Positions 1-6,347 of a stretch of 7,295 nucleotides of DNA are shown here, in pieces. The translations under genes and the position numbers were made by a program. The stretch lies in assembly GCA_020445245.1 (NCBI GenBank), contig JAGRHB010000093.1, positions 1-7,295 on the forward strand, in the 5' to 3' direction. This DNA is from Gammaproteobacteria bacterium (GTDB lineage: Bacteria; Pseudomonadota; Gammaproteobacteria; Chromatiales; Sedimenticolaceae). The first letter of the stretch is position 1. Every line of letters starts with the position of its first letter. Under the pieces are notes generated by a model that was not told the origin of the DNA, searched no databases, and saw only the letters and a list, made by a program, of their open reading frames with translations.

Positions 1-1045
<1,045 letters not shown>

Positions 1046-1060
1046 TGAATCGAGACGTCT

Positions 1061-1115
1061 GCCGGTTGTCCAACCGGCCCCGGCCGGCGTGTAATAGCGG
1101 TCGACGCGCGACCGC
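1061..1115 (+). terminator. Tandem hairpins after thiC (possible factor-dependent terminator)
   Basis: Sixteen bases after the thiC stop is a perfect 7-bp stem with 4-nt loop (GCCGGTT 1061-1067, AACCGGC 1072-1078). A second perfect 7-bp stem with 5-nt loop follows (GCGGTCG 1097-1103, CGACCGC 1109-1115). Between them CCGGCC (1074-1079) can pair with GGCCGG (1082-1087) as an alternative to the first stem. No T-tract follows either hairpin, so this is not a canonical intrinsic terminator. It may protect the thiC mRNA 3' end or act with Rho. The pairing is seen; the role is inferred. Confidence 0.3.
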
Positions 1116-1155
1116 TCAGGTGGCGCAGCGACCCGGAGTGCAGTGAGGCCCGCCG

Positions 1156-1362
1156 ATGGAAGACGAGATCGACAATGCCCTGCGTGCGCACGTCGCCGAA
1201 CTGCGAATCGAACATCGTGATCTCGATGAGGCCATCCACCGCATGGCGGAAGACCCACGGGCCGACCAGCTGGCACTCACCCGACTGAAAAAGCGCAAGC
1301 TGCTGCTGAAAGACGCGATCACGCGACTGGAGAGCAGGCTGATCCCGGATCTCGACGCCTGA
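1156..1362 (+). CDS. YdcH/DUF465 family small protein
   Basis: A 68-residue acidic and basic helical protein of the DUF465 (YdcH-like) family, whose biochemical role is not established. The family pattern is visible: an EHRDLDEAIHRM segment (about residues 19-30) followed by LTRLKKRKLLLKDAITRLE (about residues 42-60), which matches the conserved LKkrKLxLKDxI core. The whole protein is predicted to form two antiparallel helices, with no signal peptide or membrane segment. The length is normal for the family. GAGG seven bases before the ATG supports this start. It lies 110 bp after thiC on the same strand, separated by two hairpins, so it is probably transcribed independently. It converges on the PilZ gene with only 19 bp between the stop codons. 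Confidence 0.88.
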   Translation: MEDEIDNALRAHVAELRIEHRDLDEAIHRMAEDPRADQLALTRLKKRKLLLKDAITRLESRLIPDLDA

Positions 1363-1381
1363 TGCACGGTGGGGCCGCGCG

Positions 1382-1693
1382 CTACGCGTCGTCGTATACG
1401 GCGGGCTCCACCAGCTCGATCGATGCGGCGATGTCAAAGCCATTCTCGATCTGGTGACAGCGCACCACGGCGACCTCGGCCGCCAGCGGTGGCGTGATCG
1501 GGTGTTCGGGGTGCAATGTCAGCTGCAGCCGCGCACCGGTGTGCAATGCCCGTGATCCGATGAACCGGACCCCGCCGGCGCTCAGGTCCAGAAGTTGCGC
1601 CGGTTCGTCAGGTCCGGCGGCGAGCTCGCGTATCGAAACCGGGCAATGCACAGGCATCCGGATGAAATCACGCTTCTCGGAGTAATCGATCAT
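1382..1693 (-). CDS. PilZ domain protein (putative c-di-GMP receptor)
   Basis: A 103-residue single-domain PilZ protein. PilZ domains bind cyclic di-GMP and transmit its level to motility, adhesion or polysaccharide machinery, usually by protein contact. Both ligand motifs are present: RxxxR as R8-DFI-R12 close to the N-terminus, and DxSxxGG as D36-LSAGG on the second strand. The following beta strands (ARLQLTLHPEHP, AAEVAVVRCHQ, FDIAASI) fit the PilZ barrel. There is no transmembrane segment and no second domain, so any output must be through a partner not visible here. GAGGA about ten bases before the ATG supports the start. The nearest motility-related neighbour is the broken chemoreceptor gene upstream on the same strand; a link between them is only suggestive. 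Confidence 0.92.
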   Translation of the reverse strand: MIDYSEKRDFIRMPVHCPVSIRELAAGPDEPAQLLDLSAGGVRFIGSRALHTGARLQLTLHPEHPITPPLAAEVAVVRCHQIENGFDIAASIELVEPAVYDDA

Positions 1694-1803
1694 GATTCGG
1701 CGTTCCTCACAAGATATTGGGGACGTAGTGTCGACAGACCACCACTGATAGTGCAGCCTAGTCCATGCACACGGACCGGGTGGGAACGAAAGGTATCAGT
1801 TGA
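1694..1803. other. Gap between pilZ start and chemoreceptor remnant
   Basis: No gene or clear RNA structure is seen. It must hold the promoter of the PilZ gene (reading -), but no convincing -35/-10 pair could be picked. Just past the remnant's stop, GATCAACTGATACC may be further decayed chemoreceptor sequence (reading DQLI in the shifted frame), but this is too short to claim. Confidence 0.3.
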
Positions 1804-2099
1804 TCAGATGCGTCGACCCGCGAGCGCCGCCTCCCCGGCCGTGTCGTTCAGTCCCCGGCTCTGCTGGGATACCGCACAGGCCGACTCGCGGATGCGGCCG
1901 AGCGCGGTGTGCAATTGCGCCCGAAGGGTCCTGATCACGAACTCGAGGTTGCCGTTCGCCCCGACGAGTTCGTACTGGCCGAAGCCGCTGATGTCCACAA
2001 ACGCCTGGCTGGAGTGCGTCGTGAGTTGGTCGCGGAAACCGACTCGACGCCTTCTTCGAAGAGATCTTCTTTCTGCGTAACAGGCAGGTTTTTCTTCAT
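1804..2099 (-). pseudogene. Remnant of a PAS-type methyl-accepting chemotaxis protein
   Basis: Reading - from an ATG at 2099, preceded by an AGGTG ribosome site, the frame gives MKKNLPVTQKE and then EGVESVSATN. This is the typical start of Aer-like chemoreceptors with an N-terminal PAS domain (family form MxxNxPVTQxE...LVSTTD). Around 2014-2026 the frame slips by one base. The neighbouring frame continues with AFVDISGFGQYELVGAN, the next conserved PAS block. Immediately after GAN the homology jumps to EFVIRTLRAQLHTALGRIRESACAVSQQS, which resembles the segment after the transmembrane/HAMP region of the same receptors. The frame stops with TGA at 1804-1806. So the gene has a frameshift, has lost most of the PAS domain and the membrane region, and lacks the whole signalling hairpin. 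It cannot make a working receptor. The family assignment is by recalled pattern, not alignment. Confidence 0.72.
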
Positions 2100-2221
2100 T
2101 GCAGAATACACCTAGACTGCAGGAAATCTCAGTCGGGCAACGACATGAAATCTTGGAATTTTGATCAGTCGCGGCGAACAACCCGGCATGGGGTGTTGCA
2201 AGCGGTGCGAGGGAGGCACTG

Positions 2222-2674
2222 ATGCTGGACAGGATTCGGGCGTTTTTCGTCGCTGCCGAAGCGGACCCCTCCGACGACCCGGCGGCGCTGCACCTCGCGG
2301 CGGCCGCGTTGCTGATCGAGGTTGCCAAGGCCGATCACTGCCTGGATCAGATAGAGATCGAGCGTCTGCGTGATGCCCTGGCCCGTGACTGGGGGCTGAG
2401 CGGGCACGATCTCGCGGATCTGGTGGCCGCTGCACGCAATGTCTCCGATTCCAGCGTGTCGCTGCACGAACACATCGACCTCATTAATCGGCGATTTTCG
2501 CAGCAACGCAAAACAGACCTTGTGCGCAGCCTGTGGGAGGTCGCCTGCGCGGACCAGCAGATCCATCATTACGAAGAGGCGCTGATCCGTCGTCTTGCCG
2601 ACCTGCTGTACGTGTCGCATACAGACTTCATCCGAACCAAGCACCAGGTCCTCGATGCACCTCGTAACCCCTAG
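2222..2674 (+). CDS. TerB family (tellurite resistance B-like) protein
   Basis: A 150-residue all-helical cytosolic protein of the TerB/DjlA-N superfamily (COG4103-like). These proteins carry two internally related acidic helical repeats that can bind divalent metal in characterised TerB; the role of small stand-alone members is not settled. Both repeats are visible: LIEVAKADHCLDQIEIERL (about residues 31-49) and LWEVACADQQIHHYEEALI (about 104-122). Each has the EVAxAD...D/H...E pattern of the family. RLADLLYVSHTDFIRTKHQV forms the usual C-terminal helices. A strong GGGAGG five bases before the ATG fixes the start. There is no terZ, terA, terC or terD nearby, so true tellurite resistance should not be assumed. 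It is followed 39 bp on by a small membrane protein on the same strand. Confidence 0.88.
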   Translation: MLDRIRAFFVAAEADPSDDPAALHLAAAALLIEVAKADHCLDQIEIERLRDALARDWGLSGHDLADLVAAARNVSDSSVSLHEHIDLINRRFSQQRKTDLVRSLWEVACADQQIHHYEEALIRRLADLLYVSHTDFIRTKHQVLDAPRNP

Positions 2675-2713
2675 TCGACGCGGCTACAGTCCGGCACCAC
2701 GGCACAATGCATC

Positions 2714-2995
2714 ATGAACGAGCGCGATATCTTCGTGACACTGGTCGGTTTGGTCGGTGCTGCTGCGATTCTCACCACCTTTGTGGCGAATCTTGCAGGC
2801 AGGATGGCGCCGCAGTCGAAAGCGTACCTGCTGCTGAATCTGTTCGGCGGGATTCTCGTGGCGTTGAACAGCATTTGGTTCGATGCCTATCCGGCGTTCG
2901 TGATCAACGTGGTCTGGGCCAGTGCCTCGATATGGGGACTTCACCGGATTCTCCGCAGAAACAGAAACAGAAACAGTAGCGAAACCGTCCCTTGA
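2714..2995 (+). CDS. CBU_0592-like small membrane protein
   Basis: A 93-residue inner-membrane protein that resembles the CBU_0592-like family, whose function is unknown. Three hydrophobic stretches are visible at about residues 6-27, 38-54 and 59-78. The family-like features are a GxxGAxxxLxxF first helix, YLLLNLFGGILVALNS in the middle, and PAFVINVVWASASIWGL in the last. The C-terminus is a basic tail, HRILRRNRNRNSS, encoded in part by a CAGAAA hexamer repeat. No Shine-Dalgarno sequence is visible before the ATG, so translation may be coupled to the TerB gene 39 bp upstream or be weak. It could form a small operon with that gene. The stop is 50 bp before the PhzF-family start. Confidence 0.75.
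   Translation: MNERDIFVTLVGLVGAAAILTTFVANLAGRMAPQSKAYLLLNLFGGILVALNSIWFDAYPAFVINVVWASASIWGLHRILRRNRNRNSSETVP
2956..2976 (+). repeat. CAGAAA hexamer tandem repeat (3.5 copies)
   Basis: Three and a half perfect head-to-tail copies of CAGAAA at the 3' end of the small membrane protein gene, encoding the RNRNRN part of its basic tail. Copy-number change in steps of six would keep the frame and only lengthen or shorten the tail. Confidence 0.85.
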
Positions 2996-3045
2996 GCGGG
3001 GTGCCGGGGTCGCCAGGGTATTTCCTGAACAAGGGGCAGCGGGAA

Positions 3046-3942
3046 ATGGGTTACAGCTTCTACATGGTGGATGTGTTCGCGGAGCGTGCCTTTTCCGGCA
3101 ACCCGCTGGCAGTCGTTTTCGGTGCAGAGGCGATCAGTGACGCGACAATGCAGCAGATCGCCGCCGAGATGAATTTTTCGGAGACGACCTTCCTGGCGGC
3201 CGCACCGGAGGGGGACGGTGGCTACCGTACCAGGATATTTACGCCGGCACGCGAGATCGCGTTCGCGGGCCACCCGATCCTCGGCACGGCTTGGGCGGTG
3301 CGGCGCCATCTTGGACTCGAGTCGTGCAAGAAGATCCTGCTGAACCTGGCAGCGGGTCAGATTGCGGTCAGGTTCGAGGCTGCCGCCGATGGATCCGAGT
3401 TGATATGGTTTGCGGCGCCGCCGATGTCGCTCGGGAAGACCGCGCCAGCAGACCAGGTGGCCGCGGCGGTGGGATTGTCTATGGACGACATCGGGACACA
3501 GTCGCCGATCCAGGTGGTATCTGCTGGTACTTCAGCGATGATTGTACCGGTGCGCAGTCTCGACGCGTTGCGCCGAAGCCGGCTTGACTTGGGCGCGTTC
3601 GAACCGCTGGCGGCGCGAGGCTTTCCCCCTCTGGTGTACCTGTACTGCCGAGAGACGCACCATCCGCACAACGATCTGTGCGCCCGGTTCTTCTTCGAGG
3701 CGCACGGTGTGCGCGAAGATCCGGCAACTGGAAACGGCGCTGCGTTCCTGGGTGCCTACCTGTTGGCACACCGTGCGTATCCGGCGGCCGATTTTGAACT
3801 GCGCATTGAACAAGGCTACGAGGTCCGTCGACCGTCGCTGGTGATGCTGCGCGCGCAGATGACCGACACCGGGCAGCAGGTGAGCATCGGCGGCCATGTG
3901 GTGGAGACCGTGCATGGGGAATTGTTGTATACCGATCGGTGA
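3046..3942 (+). CDS. PhzF family protein (isomerase/epimerase-like)
   Basis: A 298-residue member of the PhzF superfamily, cytosolic proteins with a two-lobed diaminopimelate-epimerase fold. PhzF itself isomerises dihydro-3-hydroxyanthranilate in phenazine synthesis, but most members have no known substrate. The hallmarks are present: VDVFAERAFSGNPLAVV at the N-terminus, MNFSETTFL with the catalytic glutamate at residue 46 (Glu45 in PhzF), FTPAREIAFAGHPILGTAW (about 65-83), and EDPATGNGAAFLGAYL near 224-239 with Asp225. I chose ATG 3046 over an in-frame TTG at 2992. The TTG would overlap the preceding gene and add 18 residues unlike the family, whereas 3046 has AAGGGG about nine bases upstream and gives a normal length. 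No phenazine genes are present, so a phenazine role is not supported. Confidence 0.93.
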   Translation: MGYSFYMVDVFAERAFSGNPLAVVFGAEAISDATMQQIAAEMNFSETTFLAAAPEGDGGYRTRIFTPAREIAFAGHPILGTAWAVRRHLGLESCKKILLNLAAGQIAVRFEAAADGSELIWFAAPPMSLGKTAPADQVAAAVGLSMDDIGTQSPIQVVSAGTSAMIVPVRSLDALRRSRLDLGAFEPLAARGFPPLVYLYCRETHHPHNDLCARFFFEAHGVREDPATGNGAAFLGAYLLAHRAYPAADFELRIEQGYEVRRPSLVMLRAQMTDTGQQVSIGGHVVETVHGELLYTDR

Positions 3943-4088
3943 CGGTGTCCCGGGCGTCTGGGGCTATGGCGTGCGCCTAACCATGAAGTACTGATCGATC
4001 AGAGCGGGATCGGGCCCCGGGAATCCGGCATTGCCTCGAGCGCAGCACGTTCCGGCGTCATGGCGCCGCCGGGCAGCACAGTCTCGGT
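3943..4088. other. Convergent intergenic stretch with a 12-bp palindrome
   Basis: Lies between the PhzF-family stop (+) and the cbiM terminator (-). It holds a perfect 12-bp palindrome CTGATCGATCAG at 3991-4002 and a GC-rich near-palindrome around 4006-4026. No T-run follows on +, so I see no intrinsic terminator for the PhzF gene. No credible coding region was found. Confidence 0.4.
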
Positions 4089-4127
4089 AAAAAAAGTACC
4101 GGGACAGCCGTCGCATGCTGTCCCGGT
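4089..4127 (-). terminator. Rho-independent terminator of cbiM
   Basis: On - the arms ACCGGGACAG (read from 4127 to 4118) and CTGTCCCGGT (4107 to 4098) form a perfect 10-bp stem, extendable by one C-G pair, with a loop of 8-10 nt. Two bases later comes a run of seven T (4095-4089). This is a textbook intrinsic terminator, 85 bp beyond the cbiM stop. On + the same hairpin has no T-run. Confidence 0.85.
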
Positions 4128-4157
4128 TCGTGAATGACTTACACAAGGAGGAGGACT

Positions 4158-4265
4158 ATGGGAAAGTCGACCCACGACAACACCGCCGGGGGCCGACCGA
4201 TTGTGCGGTCGCTCAGATGTCCGCCACTCGATACAGGCGTTCGTCAAAGACCCTGCTGTCACTGA
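4158..4265 (+). CDS. Possible 35-aa ORF with a very strong ribosome site (orphan or truncated gene)
   Basis: An ATG at 4158 sits six bases after AGGAGG, inside the run AAGGAGGAGG at 4145-4154. This is the best Shine-Dalgarno sequence in the window. The frame reads MGKSTHDNTAGGRPIV and ends with TGA at 4263-4265 after 35 codons. The last 53 bp overlap the 3' end of cbiM on the opposite strand. I recognise no family. It may be a real small protein, the head of a gene whose body was lost when cbiM was juxtaposed, or a chance purine run. The hairpin at 4098-4127 lies just upstream and would be in its leader. Confidence 0.25.
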   Translation: MGKSTHDNTAGGRPIVRSLRCPPLDTGVRQRPCCH

Positions 4266-4899
4266 GCCGATGCAGCGACTTGGCAAGTGCCAGGATCGCC
4301 ACGTCGAGCAAGGGCTCCACAACCACAACCAACATGTACGCCGCAGCAAAGGTGCTGATCTGCGCCAGGTTTTCCACTCCGAAACCCTGACCGTAAAACG
4401 CCCAGAACGCCACCCAGGCCACAACCCCGCCCTGGTAGGCGGTCGACAATGCCAGCGCCTGGCGATAGCTCACGTCCACGTAAGCCGTGTTGGCTGGAAT
4501 GAGGCGACGTGCAAGACTGTCGACCAGCAACAACGGCACCAGCAAGGTTGTCACGTTCATCCCGTACTGAGGCAAGTCGGCCGGCGCAAAAAACATGCCC
4601 TGGATCAACAGTCCTGTTGCCAGTCCGATTGCAGCGGGTCCCGCACCGAACATCAGGAACAAGGTTGCACCCAGGATGAAATGCACCTCCGAGACGCCGA
4701 CCGGAAAATGCGGCAGCACCTGGAAGAAGCAAAACACCAACAGGGTTGTCAGCGCACTACGCAACCCCAACGCGGTTAGACCATCGCGCTTGTTCACTGT
4801 GCTCAGAGCCAGCTTTGCCGCATACCCGACGGCACCGACGGCTGTCGCGTAGCTGAGCGTGATCTTCACACCTTCAACGATTCCTGGTTCGATATGCAT
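4213..4899 (-). CDS. cbiM: CbiM-type energy-coupling factor permease (cobalt/nickel uptake S component)
   Basis: A 228-residue polytopic inner-membrane protein of the CbiM/NikM family, the substrate-binding subunit of ECF-type Co2+/Ni2+ importers. It starts MHIEPG; in characterised NikM/CbiM the N-terminal amine and His2 bind the metal. A second family histidine is likely His73 in VSEVHFILGATLF. Further blocks are LFGAGPAAIGLATGLLIQG-like helix sequence, YGMNVTTLLVPLLL, and SYRQALALSTAYQGG. Around six to seven hydrophobic helices are visible. GAGGG six bases before the ATG supports the start. The usual partners CbiN, CbiQ and CbiO are absent here, so the ATPase module must be encoded elsewhere or this is a solitary form. 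The C-terminal tail after the last helix is polar. The gene has its own terminator and a structured leader of up to 277 bp. Confidence 0.87.
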   Translation of the reverse strand: MHIEPGIVEGVKITLSYATAVGAVGYAAKLALSTVNKRDGLTALGLRSALTTLLVFCFFQVLPHFPVGVSEVHFILGATLFLMFGAGPAAIGLATGLLIQGMFFAPADLPQYGMNVTTLLVPLLLVDSLARRLIPANTAYVDVSYRQALALSTAYQGGVVAWVAFWAFYGQGFGVENLAQISTFAAAYMLVVVVEPLLDVAILALAKSLHRLSDSRVFDERLYRVADI

Positions 4900-4921
4900 G
4901 TGTAGCCCTCTTTGAGTCGTG

Positions 4922-4954
4922 CAGATGTCGGCGGCAGGAGACCGGTGACATCTG
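4922..4954 (-). promoter_or_regulatory. Inverted repeat in cbiM leader (hairpin or operator)
   Basis: Perfect 8-bp arms CAGATGTC (4922-4929) and GACATCTG (4947-4954) flank 17 bases, just upstream of the cbiM ribosome site (4906-4910). An inner CGG/CCG pair can extend the hairpin. As DNA, the arms and spacing resemble a dimeric-regulator operator. As RNA, it is a stable hairpin in the 5' leader. Read on +, the loop contains CAGGAGACC (4935-4943), the core of the cobalamin-riboswitch B12 box, but in the wrong orientation for cbiM. Confidence 0.5.
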
Positions 4955-5000
4955 AATCTGGATCAGCACCCGACTTCCGACACAAAAAAGATGGGCTACC

Positions 5001-5025
5001 AACAGGGTATTTGCCAATACCTGTT
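5001..5025 (-). promoter_or_regulatory. Long hairpin followed by a T-run in the cbiM upstream region
   Basis: On - AACAGGTATT pairs with AATACCCTGTT (10 bp with one bulged C) around a GGCA loop. Eleven bases further on lies a run of six T (4989-4984). The gap is too long for a standard terminator. It may be a poor terminator for tetR or an attenuator-like element before cbiM. Upstream of it two CTATAG hexamers (5037-5042 and 5050-5055) are present. Nothing else was recognised between 4900 and 5176. Confidence 0.35.
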
Positions 5026-5176
5026 TCCGATCACCCCTATAGGTCGCGGCTATAGTTGCGGTTTGTTCGTACCGCAGAACCCACTGAGGTATGCGGTTGT
5101 CTCGATCGGTCTGTCGCCACGAGACTCGGCACGCGTCTGGTGGTTGCGCACGAGGTTGCCGCCCGACGAGATCGCT

Positions 5177-5746
5177 TCAGGCAGCGGGTGCGGCTCTTGT
5201 GCGCGCTTGCAGTCGCTTGATCGCCCGCGTGAATACCGACGGGTCGTCTTGAGACCTGGCCAGAACCAGCGCGCCCTGGATGCCGGCGACCACATCCTCG
5301 GCCACTGCGCGTGCCGCTCCGTTGGCAAGCCCGCAACGCCTCAGCGCAGCTGCAAGGGCCCTGATCCATGCGGCGAAGTAGTCTTGAATGGCAGTGGCAA
5401 ACCGGTCGCGCGTGTCGTCGATGGCAAAGGTGCCTACCAGGCAGACGCGTCGACCGGAGCGAAAGAAGTGCAAGGTGGCCTTGAACATCTGATCAATACC
5501 GGCTGCCGGATCATCGGTATTGCGCAGCGGTACGAACACATTGGTCTCGAACCAGTCGGCAACATCGTCCAGCACCACCTTGGCCATTTCTTCTTTACCG
5601 CCAGGAAAGAAGTGGTAGAGGCTGCCCTTGCCCAGACCGGTGCGCAGCGTGATCTCGGACAGGCTGGCGCCGGAAAAACCCCGTTCGCGGAAGATCTCTC
5701 CCAGCACCGGGACGATATCGGTGCGTTCGGAAATTATCCGCGCCAC
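5177..5746 (-). CDS. TetR/AcrR family transcriptional repressor
   Basis: A 189-residue TetR-family regulator. The N-terminal helix-turn-helix is clear: FRERGFSGASLSEITLRTGL then GKGSLYHFFPGGKEEM (about residues 19-54), with the family's GxxxxSLYxxFxxK signature. The C-terminal ligand domain, with GRRVCLVGTFAIDD in its middle, resembles the LmrA/YxaF branch, in which a hydrophobic ligand releases the repressor. The start is GTG at 5746, three bases after the stop of the DUF1348 gene (5750). The two are therefore almost certainly co-transcribed and probably translationally coupled, because no strong ribosome site precedes the GTG. Two paired operators in the promoter of that operon fit autoregulation. 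The stop is 277 bp before cbiM. The ligand is unknown. Confidence 0.92.
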   Translation of the reverse strand: MARIISERTDIVPVLGEIFRERGFSGASLSEITLRTGLGKGSLYHFFPGGKEEMAKVVLDDVADWFETNVFVPLRNTDDPAAGIDQMFKATLHFFRSGRRVCLVGTFAIDDTRDRFATAIQDYFAAWIRALAAALRRCGLANGAARAVAEDVVAGIQGALVLARSQDDPSVFTRAIKRLQARTRAAPAA

Positions 5747-5749
5747 TGC

Positions 5750-6217
5750 CTAGAGGCCGAGTTCCGTCAGCCCGGGATGTTCCTCCGGGCGAGGACCCAG
5801 CGGCCACAGGAACTTGCGTTCGGATGCTGCGATCGGGGCATCATTGATGCTGGCCTCGCGACGGCGCATCAGGCCGTTCTCGTCGAATTCCCAGAGTTCA
5901 TTACCGTGGGCGCGGAACCAGTTACCCGAATCGTCGTGCCATTCGTACTTGAACCTGACCGCCATTCGGTTCTCGCGAAACCCCCATAGCTCCTTGATCA
6001 GGCGATAGTCCAGTTCGCGTGCCCATTTACGGTTCAGGAACGCAACGATCGCATCACGGCCCTGCAGGAACTCGGCGCGGTTACGCCACCGGCTGTCCTC
6101 CGTATAGGCGAGCGCGATTTTTTCCGGATCACGCGAGTTCCATGCGTTTTCCGCGAGACGGACCTTCTGTACAGCGGTGTCCATGGTGAACGGCGGCAGT
6201 GGCGGACGTGCAGTCAT
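5750..6217 (-). CDS. DUF1348 / NTF2-like (SnoaL-fold) protein
   Basis: A 155-residue cytosolic protein of the DUF1348 group of the NTF2-like superfamily, a cone-shaped alpha+beta fold used by small enzymes and binding proteins; its substrate is unknown. The family sequence is nearly complete: RPPLPPF at the start, [19 protein letters not shown] (about residues 29-47), [39 protein letters not shown], and [18 protein letters not shown]. The frame is open further upstream, but ATG 6217 is chosen because AGGAGAG (6230-6224) sits six bases before it and the length then equals the family's usual ~155. Its TetR neighbour three bases downstream suggests it is induced by a small molecule sensed by that regulator, and that it may act on that compound (inference). 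Confidence 0.92.
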   Translation of the reverse strand: MTARPPLPPFTMDTAVQKVRLAENAWNSRDPEKIALAYTEDSRWRNRAEFLQGRDAIVAFLNRKWARELDYRLIKELWGFRENRMAVRFKYEWHDDSGNWFRAHGNELWEFDENGLMRRREASINDAPIAASERKFLWPLGPRPEEHPGLTELGL

Positions 6218-6235
6218 GATCAACTCTCCTGTCAT

Positions 6236-6251
6236 TGTACGGACAGGTACA
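6236..6251. promoter_or_regulatory. Second TetR operator, TGTAC-N6-GTACA
   Basis: TGTAC (6236-6240) and GTACA (6247-6251) are exact inverted arms with a six-base centre that is not itself palindromic. The architecture is identical to the perfect site 19 bp away centre to centre. It lies just after the predicted -10, over the likely transcription start of the DUF1348-tetR operon, where repressor binding would block initiation. Confidence 0.65.
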
Positions 6252-6252
6252 A

Positions 6253-6280
6253 AGTGTACTGTACAGTACAGCGCTTTCAA
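6253..6280 (-). promoter_or_regulatory. Promoter of the DUF1348-tetR operon
   Basis: On - TTGAAA (6280-6275) is a 5/6 match to the sigma-70 -35 and is followed after 16 bases by TACACT (6258-6253), a 4/6 match to TATAAT. The predicted start falls near 6245, giving a leader of roughly 30 bases to the ATG at 6217. The palindromic operator fills the spacer and overlaps the -10. Confidence 0.6.
6255..6270. promoter_or_regulatory. Main TetR operator, perfect 16-bp palindrome
   Basis: TGTACTGTACAGTACA is its own reverse complement over all 16 bases. It sits between the -35 and -10 and overlaps the -10 of the promoter that drives the operon containing the TetR gene. That placement, and a second site with the same arms, make it the probable binding site of that regulator. 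Confidence 0.75.
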
Positions 6281-6347
6281 GAGGCCACTGGGAAATGACC
6301 GGGCATTCGGCGCAATCGCCATGACCGCCGGATTACCGCAGATTGAC

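Noticed and set aside
1909..2115. 68-codon + frame opposite the chemoreceptor remnant
   Set aside because: No ribosome site or family match; the - strand carries the recognisable chemoreceptor blocks.
2992..3045. TTG start extending the PhzF-family protein by 18 residues
   Set aside because: It overlaps the previous stop, lacks family similarity in the extension, and a better ATG with a ribosome site is at 3046.
4900..5060. Complete cobalamin riboswitch for cbiM
   Set aside because: The only B12-box-like core is on the opposite strand, and no other conserved aptamer blocks were found on either strand. Kept only as a query.
4991..5989. 332-codon open frame on +
   Set aside because: It runs antisense to tetR and the DUF1348 gene, both of which match known families over their full length. 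Its own translation shows no recognisable domain.
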